Below, in pieces: positions 25,989 to 34,692 of a stretch of 64,000 nucleotides of DNA; positions within the stretch are counted from its first letter, which is position 1; each line of letters begins with the position of its first letter. The DNA is from JBKEAR01 sp047972425. Lineage in GTDB: Bacteria; Pseudomonadota; Alphaproteobacteria; JBKEAR01. The notes beneath the pieces are model-generated. The model saw only the letters and a program-made list of their open reading frames with translations. It searched no databases and was not told the origin of the DNA. The DNA lies in assembly GCA_047972425.1 (NCBI GenBank), contig JBKEAR010000033.1, positions 1-64,000 on the forward strand, in the 5' to 3' direction. Both the position numbers and the translations under genes were made by a program.

Positions 25989-27269
25989 ATGGCAAAAGAA
26001 AATTATTCAATTGAAACCTTAGTGGTGCATGGCGGATATAATGGCGATGCACAAACAGGTTCGCGCTCTGTGCCCATCATTCACTCTAACGCTTATGAGT
26101 TCCACGATGCCGAGCATGCCGCACGGCTTTTTAACTTAGAAGAATTTGGTAATATCTACACCCGCCTTACTAACCCAACCAATGGCGCTTTAGAAGAACG
26201 TGTAACATCGCTTGAAGGCGGTGCAGCGAGCTTAGCCGTTGCATCGGGACATGCGGCGCAATTTATTACCATTATTACGCTCATGCAAGCCGGCGATAAT
26301 TTTGTGGCAGCAACCCATTTATATGGCGGCGCGATTGCGCAATTTTCTTCTTCCTTTAGTAAATTAGGCATCAAAGCCCGTTTTGCTCAAACGGATAATA
26401 TCGGTGCCTTCCGCAACCAAATCGATGAAAATACCAAAGCCATTTATGTGGAATCCATTGCCAACCCCGGCGGGTTAATCCCCGACTTAGAAGCGTTAGG
26501 TGCCTTAGCAGCCGAACATAAAATTCCACTCATTGTGGATAACACCGTGGCATCTCCCTATTTATGCCAACCCTTTAAACATGGTGCCAATATCATTATT
26601 CATTCTGCTACCAAATTTTTGGGGGGTCATGGTATCTCCATGGCGGGTGTTATTGTGGATGGCGGTAATTTCGATTGGAAAGCATCGGGTAAGTTCCCCC
26701 TACTTACCGAGCCCGAGCCCGCTTACCATGGCATTGTTTTTGCCGAAACCTTTGGCAATTTGGCTTTTATCTTACGTGCCCGTGCGGTGGGCTTGCGCGA
26801 TTTTGGCCCTTGTTTGTCGCCAACCAATGCTTTTCATATTCTTACAGGTATTGAAACTTTAGCCATCCGTATGGATCGCCATTCGGAAAACACACTTCGT
26901 GTGGCCGAATATTTAGAAAGCCACCCTAAAGTAGAAAAAGTAACTTGGGCAGGGTTAAAATCTTCGCCCTACTATCCACTGGCACAAAAATATCTTAAAA
27001 CAGCAGGCTCTCTATTTACCTTTACGGTTAAAGGCGGCTATGAGGCCGGTAAAAAACTAATTGATAATGTAGAGCTTTGGACTTTGATGGCCAATTTAGG
27101 CGATACACGCTCGGTTATTTCTCACCCGGCATCAACCACCCACCGCCAAGTACCCGCAGCTGACCTTGAAAAAGCCGGTGCGGGGCCCGGAGAAATTAGA
27201 TTATCCGTGGGTATCGAAAATGCCGATGATTTGATTGCCGACCTTTCCCAAGCCCTCGATAAAATTTAA
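25989..27269 (+). CDS. metY: O-acetylhomoserine sulfhydrylase (aminocarboxypropyltransferase)
   Basis: A 426-residue PLP enzyme of the Cys/Met metabolism family that makes homocysteine (or methionine, with methanethiol) from O-acetylhomoserine and sulfide. The N-terminal 'TLVVHGGYNGDAQTGSRSVPI' and 'YTRLTNPT' are typical of MetY. The PLP lysine is in 'HSATKFLGGHG' near residue 207, and 'SHPASTTHRQ' lies near the C-terminus. Length fits MetY rather than MetB/MetC (about 390). It ends in its own terminator. Confidence 0.93.
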   Translation: MAKENYSIETLVVHGGYNGDAQTGSRSVPIIHSNAYEFHDAEHAARLFNLEEFGNIYTRLTNPTNGALEERVTSLEGGAASLAVASGHAAQFITIITLMQAGDNFVAATHLYGGAIAQFSSSFSKLGIKARFAQTDNIGAFRNQIDENTKAIYVESIANPGGLIPDLEALGALAAEHKIPLIVDNTVASPYLCQPFKHGANIIIHSATKFLGGHGISMAGVIVDGGNFDWKASGKFPLLTEPEPAYHGIVFAETFGNLAFILRARAVGLRDFGPCLSPTNAFHILTGIETLAIRMDRHSENTLRVAEYLESHPKVEKVTWAGLKSSPYYPLAQKYLKTAGSLFTFTVKGGYEAGKKLIDNVELWTLMANLGDTRSVISHPASTTHRQVPAADLEKAGAGPGEIRLSVGIENADDLIADLSQALDKI

Positions 27270-27287
27270 AAAGATATTTACCCACTT

Positions 27288-27321
27288 AAAAGCTATATGT
27301 TAATACTGGCATATAGCTTTT
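27288..27321 (+). terminator. Terminator after metY
   Basis: A 12-bp perfect stem (AAAAGCTATATG / CATATAGCTTTT) with a 10-base loop, its 3' arm ending in TTTT and followed by ATTTT, 18 bp after the metY stop. Confidence 0.7.
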
Positions 27322-27340
27322 ATTTTATATAGGGGATAAT

Positions 27341-27949
27341 ATGGAAAATAAAGATTTTTGGAATGAACGTTTTGCCATAGATGAATATGCCTATGGCAAA
27401 GAGGCTAATCAGTTTTTACAATCGGCCGTTCAATATATTCCTAATCGGGGGAAAGTTTTAAGCATAGCCGAAGGTGAAGGCCGCAATGGCGTATTTTTAG
27501 CCAAACAAAATTTGCATGTTACCGCCATTGATATTGCCGAAGAGGGTAAGAGAAAGGCTGAGCAACTTGCTGCCGAAAATCATGTATCGCTTGATTATAA
27601 AATCATCCATGCCGATAATTTTGACCTCGGCGATAATGAGTGGGATGCTATTATCTCTATTTTTGGTTATCTGGCACCCAATTCAAGCTTAAGAAAAGCT
27701 GTTTTTCAAAAGATTATTACCGCTATCAAACCCAATGGCGTGTTTATTTTAGAGGCTTACCATCCAAAACAAATCCATAACAATACAGGGGGTGGTAAAA
27801 ACCCCGATAGCTTTATGACGAAAGATGAAATTTTAGCAACATTCCCTATACCGAATATTTTGCATCTAAAGGAAGTACAGCGCAATATTATCGAGGGTCA
27901 ATATCATACTGGGCTATCCGACACCACCCAGCTTATATGGAAAAAATAG
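27341..27949 (+). CDS. Class I SAM-dependent methyltransferase
   Basis: A 202-residue Rossmann methyltransferase. 'FWNERFAIDEYAYGKEANQFL' near the N-terminus is the signature of a TehB-like small-molecule methyltransferase group. Motif I reads 'VLSIAEGEGRNGVFLA' (residues about 39-54), the acidic ribose residue is in 'VTAIDIAEEG', and 'WDAIISIFGYL' is motif IV. The substrate is unknown. Confidence 0.85.
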   Translation: MENKDFWNERFAIDEYAYGKEANQFLQSAVQYIPNRGKVLSIAEGEGRNGVFLAKQNLHVTAIDIAEEGKRKAEQLAAENHVSLDYKIIHADNFDLGDNEWDAIISIFGYLAPNSSLRKAVFQKIITAIKPNGVFILEAYHPKQIHNNTGGGKNPDSFMTKDEILATFPIPNILHLKEVQRNIIEGQYHTGLSDTTQLIWKK

Positions 27950-28068
27950 CCAAGGCCTAGATATTCCTTTGGTTATTTCTTGCTTATCAAGTCAAAAATA
28001 CTATTGCAATTTATATAGTGCCATGCCAAAATTGCTTTTTCATATCATTTAGATAGAAAGTTCGCCTT

Positions 28069-28635
28069 TTGAGTTCCACAGAGCAACAAAAAATCCGCCG
28101 TCGTCTCTCTGGTTATGCCTCTAACGATAACCGTATTAAGCGCGATTATATAAAAATTTTCTCGCTCATCATGCTTTTTGTTGCGATGTTTGCAGCACTT
28201 TTATTATGGTTACAGCCATTTATACCCATACAGAATGATAGCCAAAATATTGTTTTTGTGAAACTTTCGGAAATTCCACCCGGTGAATATAAACGCGTTG
28301 TATGGAATGAAAAGCCCATTATCATCTACCATCGTACATTAAAAGACATAAAACAAACCAAGGATTTAGATTGGGAAACAATGAAAGACCCCGAGCCGAT
28401 ATCGGCACGCACGCAAAATCCTGATTGGATTGTTCTGTTAGCACAATGCCAAAATTTGGGCTGCCAGCCTGAGTTTGCCAATGAACATTTTGTTTGTGGC
28501 TGCGATAACTCTTATTACGATAGTATCGGCCGTGTAACCAGCGGGCGCTCCCAACAAAATATACCGATTATTGATTGGAAATTTTCGGCAGATAAAGCTT
28601 ATATCATGATTGGCGGGGAGCAAATAAATGAGTAA
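28069..28635 (+). CDS. petA: Rieske-like subunit of cytochrome bc1, cluster ligands altered
   Basis: 188 residues from a TTG start. One transmembrane helix (about 28-50) is followed by a Rieske head with the full family frame: 'NPDWIVLLAQCQNLGC' and 'HFVCGCDNSYYDSIGRVTSG'. In functional proteins the boxes read CTHLGC and CPCHGS. Here both Fe-ligating His are replaced, by Asn129 and Asp146, while all four Cys (127, 132, 143, 145) remain. The usual twin-arginine RRDF leader is KRDY. A normal Rieske cluster cannot form as usual; either there is no cluster or a differently ligated, lower-potential one. It overlaps petB by 8 bp. Confidence 0.85.
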   Translation: MSSTEQQKIRRRLSGYASNDNRIKRDYIKIFSLIMLFVAMFAALLLWLQPFIPIQNDSQNIVFVKLSEIPPGEYKRVVWNEKPIIIYHRTLKDIKQTKDLDWETMKDPEPISARTQNPDWIVLLAQCQNLGCQPEFANEHFVCGCDNSYYDSIGRVTSGRSQQNIPIIDWKFSADKAYIMIGGEQINE

Positions 28636-29911
28636 AAAAAATAAAGACGACCGCCGCATTTTTTATAAAACTCAAAATGAGCAACAACTTTTAGAAAAAA
28701 GATGGCGCGAGCAACAACGCTCTGTATGGCTCTTTTTGCGCAACCAATGGCTCAATGCACCTATCCCGCGCAATGTGAATTGGATGTGGTGTCTCGGCTC
28801 TGTTCTGTTTATCTTTATTTGTTTACTTTTGGCCAGCGGTATTATTTTATCCCTATGGTATATCCCGCAAAAAGATTATGCTTTTACTTCGGTTTTAACC
28901 ATAAGCCGCAAGGTGAATTTGGGTTGGCTATTCCGCGATGTTCATATTCATGCCACAGGTATTGTTTTTATTGGCCTATGGCTGCATATGATGCGCGGTA
29001 TCTTTTATGGCTCTTACAAACCACCCCGCGATGGCCTATGGTATACGGGTTCTACCCTATTTTTACTCATATTTTTCACCACCTATTTGGGGCAAATCCT
29101 CAATTGGTCGCAACAAGGGTTATATTCGTTTCAGGTATTATCCACCAGTTTAGAAAAACTACCCATTTTGGGTAAAAGCCTACATTATTTATTGCTCGGT
29201 GCCAATTATGGCGAAAGCCCCCGATTATCCCATATATATGCACTTCATATCATTTTGGCCTTTATTATTTTTGGGCTGATTGGTATTCATATTATTTTTG
29301 TGCATATATCAGGCTCTAATAATCCCTTGGGTGTTGCCTTATCTAAGCGCGACCATGCCCGGCTTTATCCTTGGGCTTTTGCACGCGATGGTATTGTGGT
29401 GATTTTGGCGCTTATTCTTTTAACATTTTTAATCTTCTTTTGGCCCGATTTTGCCCAAACGACATCAAGCTGGCAAGCTGCCGATTTACTGAACCCAAGC
29501 CCCGATTATTCAAACCCTTGGTATTTTGCACCTTTTGTGAGTTTAATGAATGCCATGCCATCGCCACGGCTTGGCTCGCTTGTAATTGTTTACTTCTTTT
29601 TATGTACATTTTTACTCCCGCAAATCGATAAAAGCCCCACACGCTCCGCTGTTTTTCGCCCAGTATTTCGTATAATGTGTTATATCTTTTTTATCCATAT
29701 TGGGTTTTTATGGATGGGTTCCTTGCCTTTTCAGCTTTGGCCCGAGAGTTGGAACACCTATATTATTCGGCAATCAGCAGTTGTTTTGGTTCTGTTTTAT
29801 CCGCTCCTCTTTATTGTCAGCCGCTTAGAGGCCGAGCCACCATTACCCCAATCCATTACCGATTATCATCGCGATAAAGCCAGAGAAAAATATGGGGCAC
29901 ATAATGATTAA
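28628..29911 (+). CDS. petB: Cytochrome b of a bc1-type complex, altered Qo site
   Basis: A 427-residue cytochrome b with eight hydrophobic segments. Heme ligands are intact: His106 and His120 in helix B, His207 and His221 in helix D, each pair 14 apart. Qi-site residues are kept (His226, Asp254). At the Qo site the PEWY motif reads Asn296-Pro-Trp-Tyr, without the Glu, and the conserved 'LPWGQMS' after helix C reads 'LNWSQQG'. The N-terminus carries about 45 polar residues before helix A. Electron bifurcation at Qo is unlikely to be normal. Overlaps petA (8 bp) and petC. Confidence 0.9.
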   Translation: MSKKNKDDRRIFYKTQNEQQLLEKRWREQQRSVWLFLRNQWLNAPIPRNVNWMWCLGSVLFIFICLLLASGIILSLWYIPQKDYAFTSVLTISRKVNLGWLFRDVHIHATGIVFIGLWLHMMRGIFYGSYKPPRDGLWYTGSTLFLLIFFTTYLGQILNWSQQGLYSFQVLSTSLEKLPILGKSLHYLLLGANYGESPRLSHIYALHIILAFIIFGLIGIHIIFVHISGSNNPLGVALSKRDHARLYPWAFARDGIVVILALILLTFLIFFWPDFAQTTSSWQAADLLNPSPDYSNPWYFAPFVSLMNAMPSPRLGSLVIVYFFLCTFLLPQIDKSPTRSAVFRPVFRIMCYIFFIHIGFLWMGSLPFQLWPESWNTYIIRQSAVVLVLFYPLLFIVSRLEAEPPLPQSITDYHRDKAREKYGAHND

Positions 29912-30476
29912 TATCCTGCGTATTTTTATTTTAAGCCTTTTGTTACTCGCACAAAATACTTTGGCCGAAGACATGATAACATCGGATTTTGAGCGTGGTT
30001 ATAACCAATATTTGCGAGCATGTATTGCTTGCCACGATATGCAAATGATTAGCCGTAACGAGCTTAAAAATTTAAAATTCCAACAAACACCGCTTCCCGC
30101 AAGGCCGCTCATTGAGCAAAATAATCTGATAAAGCAGCAAGATTTATCGTTAATTTATAAACAAAAAGGCTATAATTACGAAAAGCTCGAAGATTTTTTT
30201 GTTAATTTTGCTAATCATCCCAATGTGGGGTATCATAATGATATTTCCGATAAAGCCTTGCTTCAATATATCCATTGGGCCAATAAACCTTACCAGAACA
30301 CAGCAAAATCTTTAGGGATTTTATCGTTAATTTATTTATCGGTTATGCTGATTGTTTGGGGCTTTTGGGCGTTTAAGCTACACCGCCGTGTTATCCGGCG
30401 TTACGACCGTTACGATGTCCCGAACTTTCCGGACGATGCCCCTTCTAATCTGACCGAGGCCAGTAATGATACGTAA
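29904..30476 (+). CDS. petC: Shortened cytochrome c1
   Basis: 190 residues from ATG 29904 (an in-frame ATG at 29892 is possible); usual alphaproteobacterial c1 is about 250 or more. A signal peptide (1-21) is followed by 'RGYNQYLRACIACHDM' with a complete heme c motif (Cys40, Cys43, His44). A 'QDLSLIYKQKGY' block then aligns with the PDLS region, and a C-terminal anchor spans about 137-157. The stretch carrying the sixth-ligand Met ('AMPPPL' in the family) is absent, and no Met lies in the soluble part after residue 48. The start overlaps the petB stop. Confidence 0.85.
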   Translation: MINILRIFILSLLLLAQNTLAEDMITSDFERGYNQYLRACIACHDMQMISRNELKNLKFQQTPLPARPLIEQNNLIKQQDLSLIYKQKGYNYEKLEDFFVNFANHPNVGYHNDISDKALLQYIHWANKPYQNTAKSLGILSLIYLSVMLIVWGFWAFKLHRRVIRRYDRYDVPNFPDDAPSNLTEASNDT

Positions 30477-30512
30477 ATTATTTATTTACTTTTATTGGTT
30501 ATCATAACGATT

Positions 30513-30830
30513 ATGGATAAATATGCGGAAAAAAATTATTTTAAACAAATGCAGCAAGCTTATAACGAAGCTTTGCGCTCATGGCATATATTGCAACAAC
30601 AAGGGGCAAATAATTTAGAGTTGCTTATGGCTGAGCATGAAATGGTAGAGAGTCAAAAAAAACTCACCGTTGCCGAAGATAATTTAATATCATGGTTAAG
30701 TCGCAATATCCGTAGCCAACACCAAAATGACCCACGTTTGCAATGGCTAGAGAATATCCCTACCCTTATTCAAAACCAATCTTTTCGCAAGCATCTCATT
30801 AAAACGGCTCAAGATTATAACCCAAATTAA
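30513..30830 (+). CDS. Unknown small protein downstream of petC
   Basis: A 105-residue protein from ATG 30513 (an ATG at 30495 in the same frame is weaker). It is soluble, helical and rich in Gln, Glu, Leu and Asn, with a heptad-like stretch around residues 15-70. There is no signal peptide, membrane segment or metal motif. It lies 36 bp after petC on the same strand and is probably the last gene of the petABC operon. I do not recognise the family; an assembly or accessory role is speculative. Confidence 0.6.
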   Translation: MDKYAEKNYFKQMQQAYNEALRSWHILQQQGANNLELLMAEHEMVESQKKLTVAEDNLISWLSRNIRSQHQNDPRLQWLENIPTLIQNQSFRKHLIKTAQDYNPN

Positions 30831-30835
30831 CTTGG

Positions 30836-32257
30836 CTACATTGGCCCTTTGTTATATAAAGCATGAATAAGCGGAATACGCTTAATAGTATCGCGCAAGC
30901 GCACGCGTTTTTCTAAACCATGGGCTACCCGTTCCACAACTATTAAACTTAACCAAACAGCAACCACGGCCGTTAAAGCCGTACCCACAGCTTGCCCGAT
31001 TAATATGCCTTTTTCATCAAAGAAATATTGCCCAATAAGTACAAATGGGAATAACCCAATTGTATTGCGCACCCAATTAATAATGGTTGAATAAAACGGA
31101 TGCCCCAAATTATTAAATACCGCATTCGAAACAAATACGGCTCCGGCAAAAACAAAACTAAAGGATATATAATTACAAAAAACATGAACTAAATCGGCAG
31201 CATTACCCTCTAATTTAAAGCCTTTGACAATCAGATTTTGCATAAAAATTAATAAAATTGATGCCGTAACGACCCATGCTAGGTTAAACAGATTGGCATC
31301 AATAACCGTTTGGCGAATGCGCCCATAAAGTTTTGCCCCATAATTTTGGGCAATAATTGGCCCTACAGCCCCCGAAAGTGCAAACACAACCCCAAAGAAA
31401 ACCGGAACAATTTGGTTTATTACCGCTAATGCAGCCTGGAGATGATCGCCATATTGCGACATTGATTTCACTAAAATCACACTGCCGATAGGCGTGGCAA
31501 AATTGGTTAAAATAGCAGGTACCGATAATCCAAAAATAGTTATGGCATCGCGGCGCATCATCGGTAAGCTCATTGGGGCAAAACCATTATGGCGATAACG
31601 CACAAAATAATATCCCAAACCCATCATTGTTAACCGCGATATTACCGATGCTAAAGCCGCACCACCAATGCCTAAGCCTAATCCCCAATCAAAAATAAAT
31701 ATGGGGTCGAGTATTGCATTAATAATACTGGCTATTAACATAATATTCATCGGGTTCTTGGCATCGCCCCTTGCCCGTAAAACGGCACTCGATACCATGG
31801 CAATCATCATAAAGGGAATCGACGGAATTAAAACTTTCAGATAAACAATAGCGGCATCAAGTGTTTCACCCTTTGCCCCTAAAAAAGATAATATGTAAGG
31901 TGCTGCAAACCATAAAAAAATTGTAATCGGTATATAAAATATCATACCAATTTGCAAAACACTTGTGGCATATTCCTTTGCCAAATTTGGCTTTCCTTCA
32001 CCCAGTGAACGCCCAACAAGAGTACCGGCGGCAATTGATGCCCCTATGGATATGGCTTGGGTAAAAAATAAAACCGTACCCGCATAACCGGCAGCCGCCG
32101 CCAAAGCCCGATTACCTAAGCGCGCAATAAACAATAAATCAACAAAGCTCACAACAAACATTGCCGCCAAACCAATAGCCGATGTAAAGGACATTACCGC
32201 AATATGGCGCATAATATTACCTTGGGTAAAACGAGCTTGCATTTCAATAGCTTTCAC
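30836..32257 (-). CDS. MATE-family multidrug/Na+ antiporter
   Basis: A 473-residue, 12-helix exporter of the MATE family (NorM/DinF type). Hallmarks are the N-terminal 'FTSAIGLAAMFVVSFVDLLFIARLGNRALAAAAGYAGTV' type segment with the conserved Asp in helix 1, and the symmetric second half ('SVPAILTNFATPIGSVILVKSM'). The GTG start gives the full N-terminus; an ATG five codons later is possible. A short dyad (32279-32298) lies just upstream. The substrate is unknown. Confidence 0.9.
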   Translation of the reverse strand: MKAIEMQARFTQGNIMRHIAVMSFTSAIGLAAMFVVSFVDLLFIARLGNRALAAAAGYAGTVLFFTQAISIGASIAAGTLVGRSLGEGKPNLAKEYATSVLQIGMIFYIPITIFLWFAAPYILSFLGAKGETLDAAIVYLKVLIPSIPFMMIAMVSSAVLRARGDAKNPMNIMLIASIINAILDPIFIFDWGLGLGIGGAALASVISRLTMMGLGYYFVRYRHNGFAPMSLPMMRRDAITIFGLSVPAILTNFATPIGSVILVKSMSQYGDHLQAALAVINQIVPVFFGVVFALSGAVGPIIAQNYGAKLYGRIRQTVIDANLFNLAWVVTASILLIFMQNLIVKGFKLEGNAADLVHVFCNYISFSFVFAGAVFVSNAVFNNLGHPFYSTIINWVRNTIGLFPFVLIGQYFFDEKGILIGQAVGTALTAVVAVWLSLIVVERVAHGLEKRVRLRDTIKRIPLIHALYNKGPM

Positions 32258-32278
32258 TTGTAATAAAAAAGAGACTTT

Positions 32279-32298
32279 TTATACGCCTATTTGTATAA
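32279..32298. promoter_or_regulatory. Dyad between the MATE and phosphate permease genes
   Basis: TTATAC and GTATAA separated by eight bases, 22 bp upstream of the MATE start on its promoter side. Symmetry is the only evidence for an operator. Confidence 0.3.
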
Positions 32299-32415
32299 GA
32301 ATGCAATATTTTCGACCAATCAAAATTAATATAAAATACACGAAAATCTTGCAGGCTTAGGATTATTGCTCTATAACCATAGCATTTCGTGTAAATTATT
32401 TTAGAGAATATTATT

Positions 32416-33993
32416 ATGCCTTTTCTTCATACCCGAGCTGCCCGATTAATAGCCGCATTATTATTTATTATTGCAGCCCTTATTTTTACTTACTTTCGTT
32501 ATCATAATTTGGGCTCCGGATTAAGTTTTTTACTCGTTGCCGTTATTTTTGGTGCTTATATGGCTATAAATATTGGCGCAAACGATGTTGCCAATAATGT
32601 AGGGCCTGCTGTTGGCTCGGGGGCATTAACGCTCTTTTCGGCCTTGGTTATCGCCGCTGTATTTGAGGCCTTAGGCGCTATTGTTGCGGGGGGCGATGTA
32701 ACCTCTACCATTAAAAGCGGTATTATTGACCCCGCCCTTATATCATCAACCGAAATCTTTTTAAGCTTAATGATGGCCGCCCTTTTAGGTGGCGCCATTT
32801 GGTTAAACCTTGCAACAGTTATCGGTGCACCGGTTTCAACCACCCATTCCATTGTTGGCGGTGTACTCGGTGCTGGCATTGCCGCCGGTGGCTGGGGTGT
32901 TGCTAATTGGAGCACTTTAGGCACTATTGTCGCCAGTTGGGTTATATCGCCCATTTTGGGGGGCTTTGTTGCCGCCGGGCTGCTTTTGTTAATCAAGCGT
33001 GTTATCGTCTATCGCCAAGATGTTTTAAAAGCCGCAAAATTTTGGGTACCCATTTTAATTGCCTTTATGGCATGGGCTTTTAGTACCTATATTATTTTAA
33101 AAGGCTTAAAACATATCGTCAAATTTTCATTTAGCCATGCAGCCTTATTATCGGTTGGTGTTGCCATTGTTGTTTATTTATTGGTTATTCCGCTCATTAA
33201 TCGCCAAGTTAATAAATTAGCCAAAAAGAATACAGAATATGGCCGCCGGATAAGCCGTAAAAAAGTCAGTTCACTCTTTACTATCCCCCTTATTACCGCT
33301 GCTGCTCTACTCAGCTTTGCCCATGGCTCTAACGATGTTGCCAATGCTATTGGTCCATTAGCCGCTATTGTGGGTATATTAGAAGGTGGGTCGGTAAGTG
33401 GCCAAGCCAGTGTGCCCTTATGGGTAATGATGATTGGCGCCCTTGGGCTTTCGGTTGGTTTGGTTCTCTTTGGACCAAGGTTAATTAAAACTGTGGGTAC
33501 CCAAATTACCGACCTCAATAAAACCCGGGCTTTTTGTGTGGCTATGGCGGCGGCATTAACTGTAATTATCGCCTCACAGCTTGGCCTTCCGGTATCATCC
33601 ACCCATATTGCCGTAGGCGGTGTTTTTGGTGTGGGCTTTTTACGGGAATATTTAGTAAAGGATTACGAAACCACAGCAGCAAAGATTAAACTGCAACATA
33701 AAAAGGCCGAAACAACCGAAGAGGAAGATAAAGAGCTTAAAAAGTTTTTACGCCGCCTACGCGATGCCTCGATAGAAGGCCGCCAAGTGATGCTAAAAGA
33801 GATGAGCCTACAGCGTAAAAAAACCCACGATACCATCTTAAGCAAAAAAGAGATTAAAAGGCTGGTTAAAGCCAATAAAAAACAACTGGTGCAGCGCAAA
33901 ATGCTCTTACGCATTGCCGCCGCTTGGGTGATTACGGTGCCAGCATCGGCTATTCTTTCGGCCTGTTTATTTTTTATTATTCGGTTATTTTAA
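32416..33993 (+). CDS. pit: PiT-family inorganic phosphate transporter
   Basis: A 525-residue low-affinity phosphate/cation symporter. Both inverted-repeat signatures are present: 'NIGANDVANNVGPAVGSGALT' near residue 55 and 'AHGSNDVANAIGPLAAIVG' near residue 305, each followed by 'GAPVSTTHSIVGGV' or 'GLPVSSTHIAVGGVFGVG'. A charged cytoplasmic insertion of about 80 residues precedes the last helix. Phosphate supply is relevant to the phosphorus-free lipid genes elsewhere in the window, though no shared control site was found. Confidence 0.94.
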   Translation: MPFLHTRAARLIAALLFIIAALIFTYFRYHNLGSGLSFLLVAVIFGAYMAINIGANDVANNVGPAVGSGALTLFSALVIAAVFEALGAIVAGGDVTSTIKSGIIDPALISSTEIFLSLMMAALLGGAIWLNLATVIGAPVSTTHSIVGGVLGAGIAAGGWGVANWSTLGTIVASWVISPILGGFVAAGLLLLIKRVIVYRQDVLKAAKFWVPILIAFMAWAFSTYIILKGLKHIVKFSFSHAALLSVGVAIVVYLLVIPLINRQVNKLAKKNTEYGRRISRKKVSSLFTIPLITAAALLSFAHGSNDVANAIGPLAAIVGILEGGSVSGQASVPLWVMMIGALGLSVGLVLFGPRLIKTVGTQITDLNKTRAFCVAMAAALTVIIASQLGLPVSSTHIAVGGVFGVGFLREYLVKDYETTAAKIKLQHKKAETTEEEDKELKKFLRRLRDASIEGRQVMLKEMSLQRKKTHDTILSKKEIKRLVKANKKQLVQRKMLLRIAAAWVITVPASAILSACLFFIIRLF

Positions 33994-34015
33994 TTATTCA
34001 ATTTTCCTGTAACAA

Positions 34016-34041
34016 AAAAGCCCCGAATATTCGGGGCTTTT
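34016..34041. terminator. Bidirectional terminator between pit and ssb
   Basis: A strong near-perfect stem (AGCCCCGA / TCGGGGCT plus flanking A/T pairs), with A-run on the left and TTTT on the right, lies between two convergent genes and can serve both. Confidence 0.9.
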
Positions 34042-34059
34042 CTTTTGTTCCATATATCG

Positions 34060-34557
34060 TTAGAACGGAATTTCATCATCCAAATCATCGGCTGGCGTTG
34101 GAATATTTTTGGCTGGGCTATCCCATGATGGCTCACTTGCCGGAGAAGACTGCGCATAACCGCCTTGGCCTCCGCCATAATCACCGCCCGATGATTGGCT
34201 ATCACCACGTGAGCCCAATAATGTAAGTTCTCCACGAAAACGCTGTAAAACAATCTCGGTGGTATAACGCTCTTGCCCGCTCTGATCCGTCCATTTACGG
34301 GTTTGCAACTGGCCTTCTACATATACGCTTGTGCCTTTGCGGCAATATTGCTCGGCAATATTGGCTAAATTCTCATTAAAAATCACCACTCTATGCCATT
34401 CGGTTTTCTCGCGGCGTTCGCCCGATTGTTTATCTCTCCAACTTTCTGAGGTTGCGATAGAAAGCTGTACCACCTTTCCGCCATCGTTCATAAACCGAAC
34501 TTCGGGGTCGCGCCCTAGATTTCCTACTAAAATTACTTTATTTACAGAACCTGCCAT
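34060..34557 (-). CDS. ssb: Single-stranded DNA-binding protein
   Basis: 165 residues: OB-fold at 1-110 ('SVNKVILVGNLGRDPEVRF', 'EWHRVVIFNENLANIAEQYCRKGTSVYVEGQL'), a Gly/Ser/Gln-rich linker, and the C-terminal acidic tip 'DLDDEIPF' that recruits replication and repair partners. It is divergent from uvrA, the arrangement common in proteobacteria. Confidence 0.98.
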   Translation of the reverse strand: MAGSVNKVILVGNLGRDPEVRFMNDGGKVVQLSIATSESWRDKQSGERREKTEWHRVVIFNENLANIAEQYCRKGTSVYVEGQLQTRKWTDQSGQERYTTEIVLQRFRGELTLLGSRGDSQSSGGDYGGGQGGYAQSSPASEPSWDSPAKNIPTPADDLDDEIPF

Positions 34558-34692
34558 AAATTATCTTCCTTTTTGTTCACGTTTTATTCTCTTTTTAGAG
34601 AGACAAATTAATCTAATTATGCTATCAAAGCTAGCATGAATTATCAAATAAACATATATTAATTTTTCTGTATAATAAGAACGGGATAAAAA

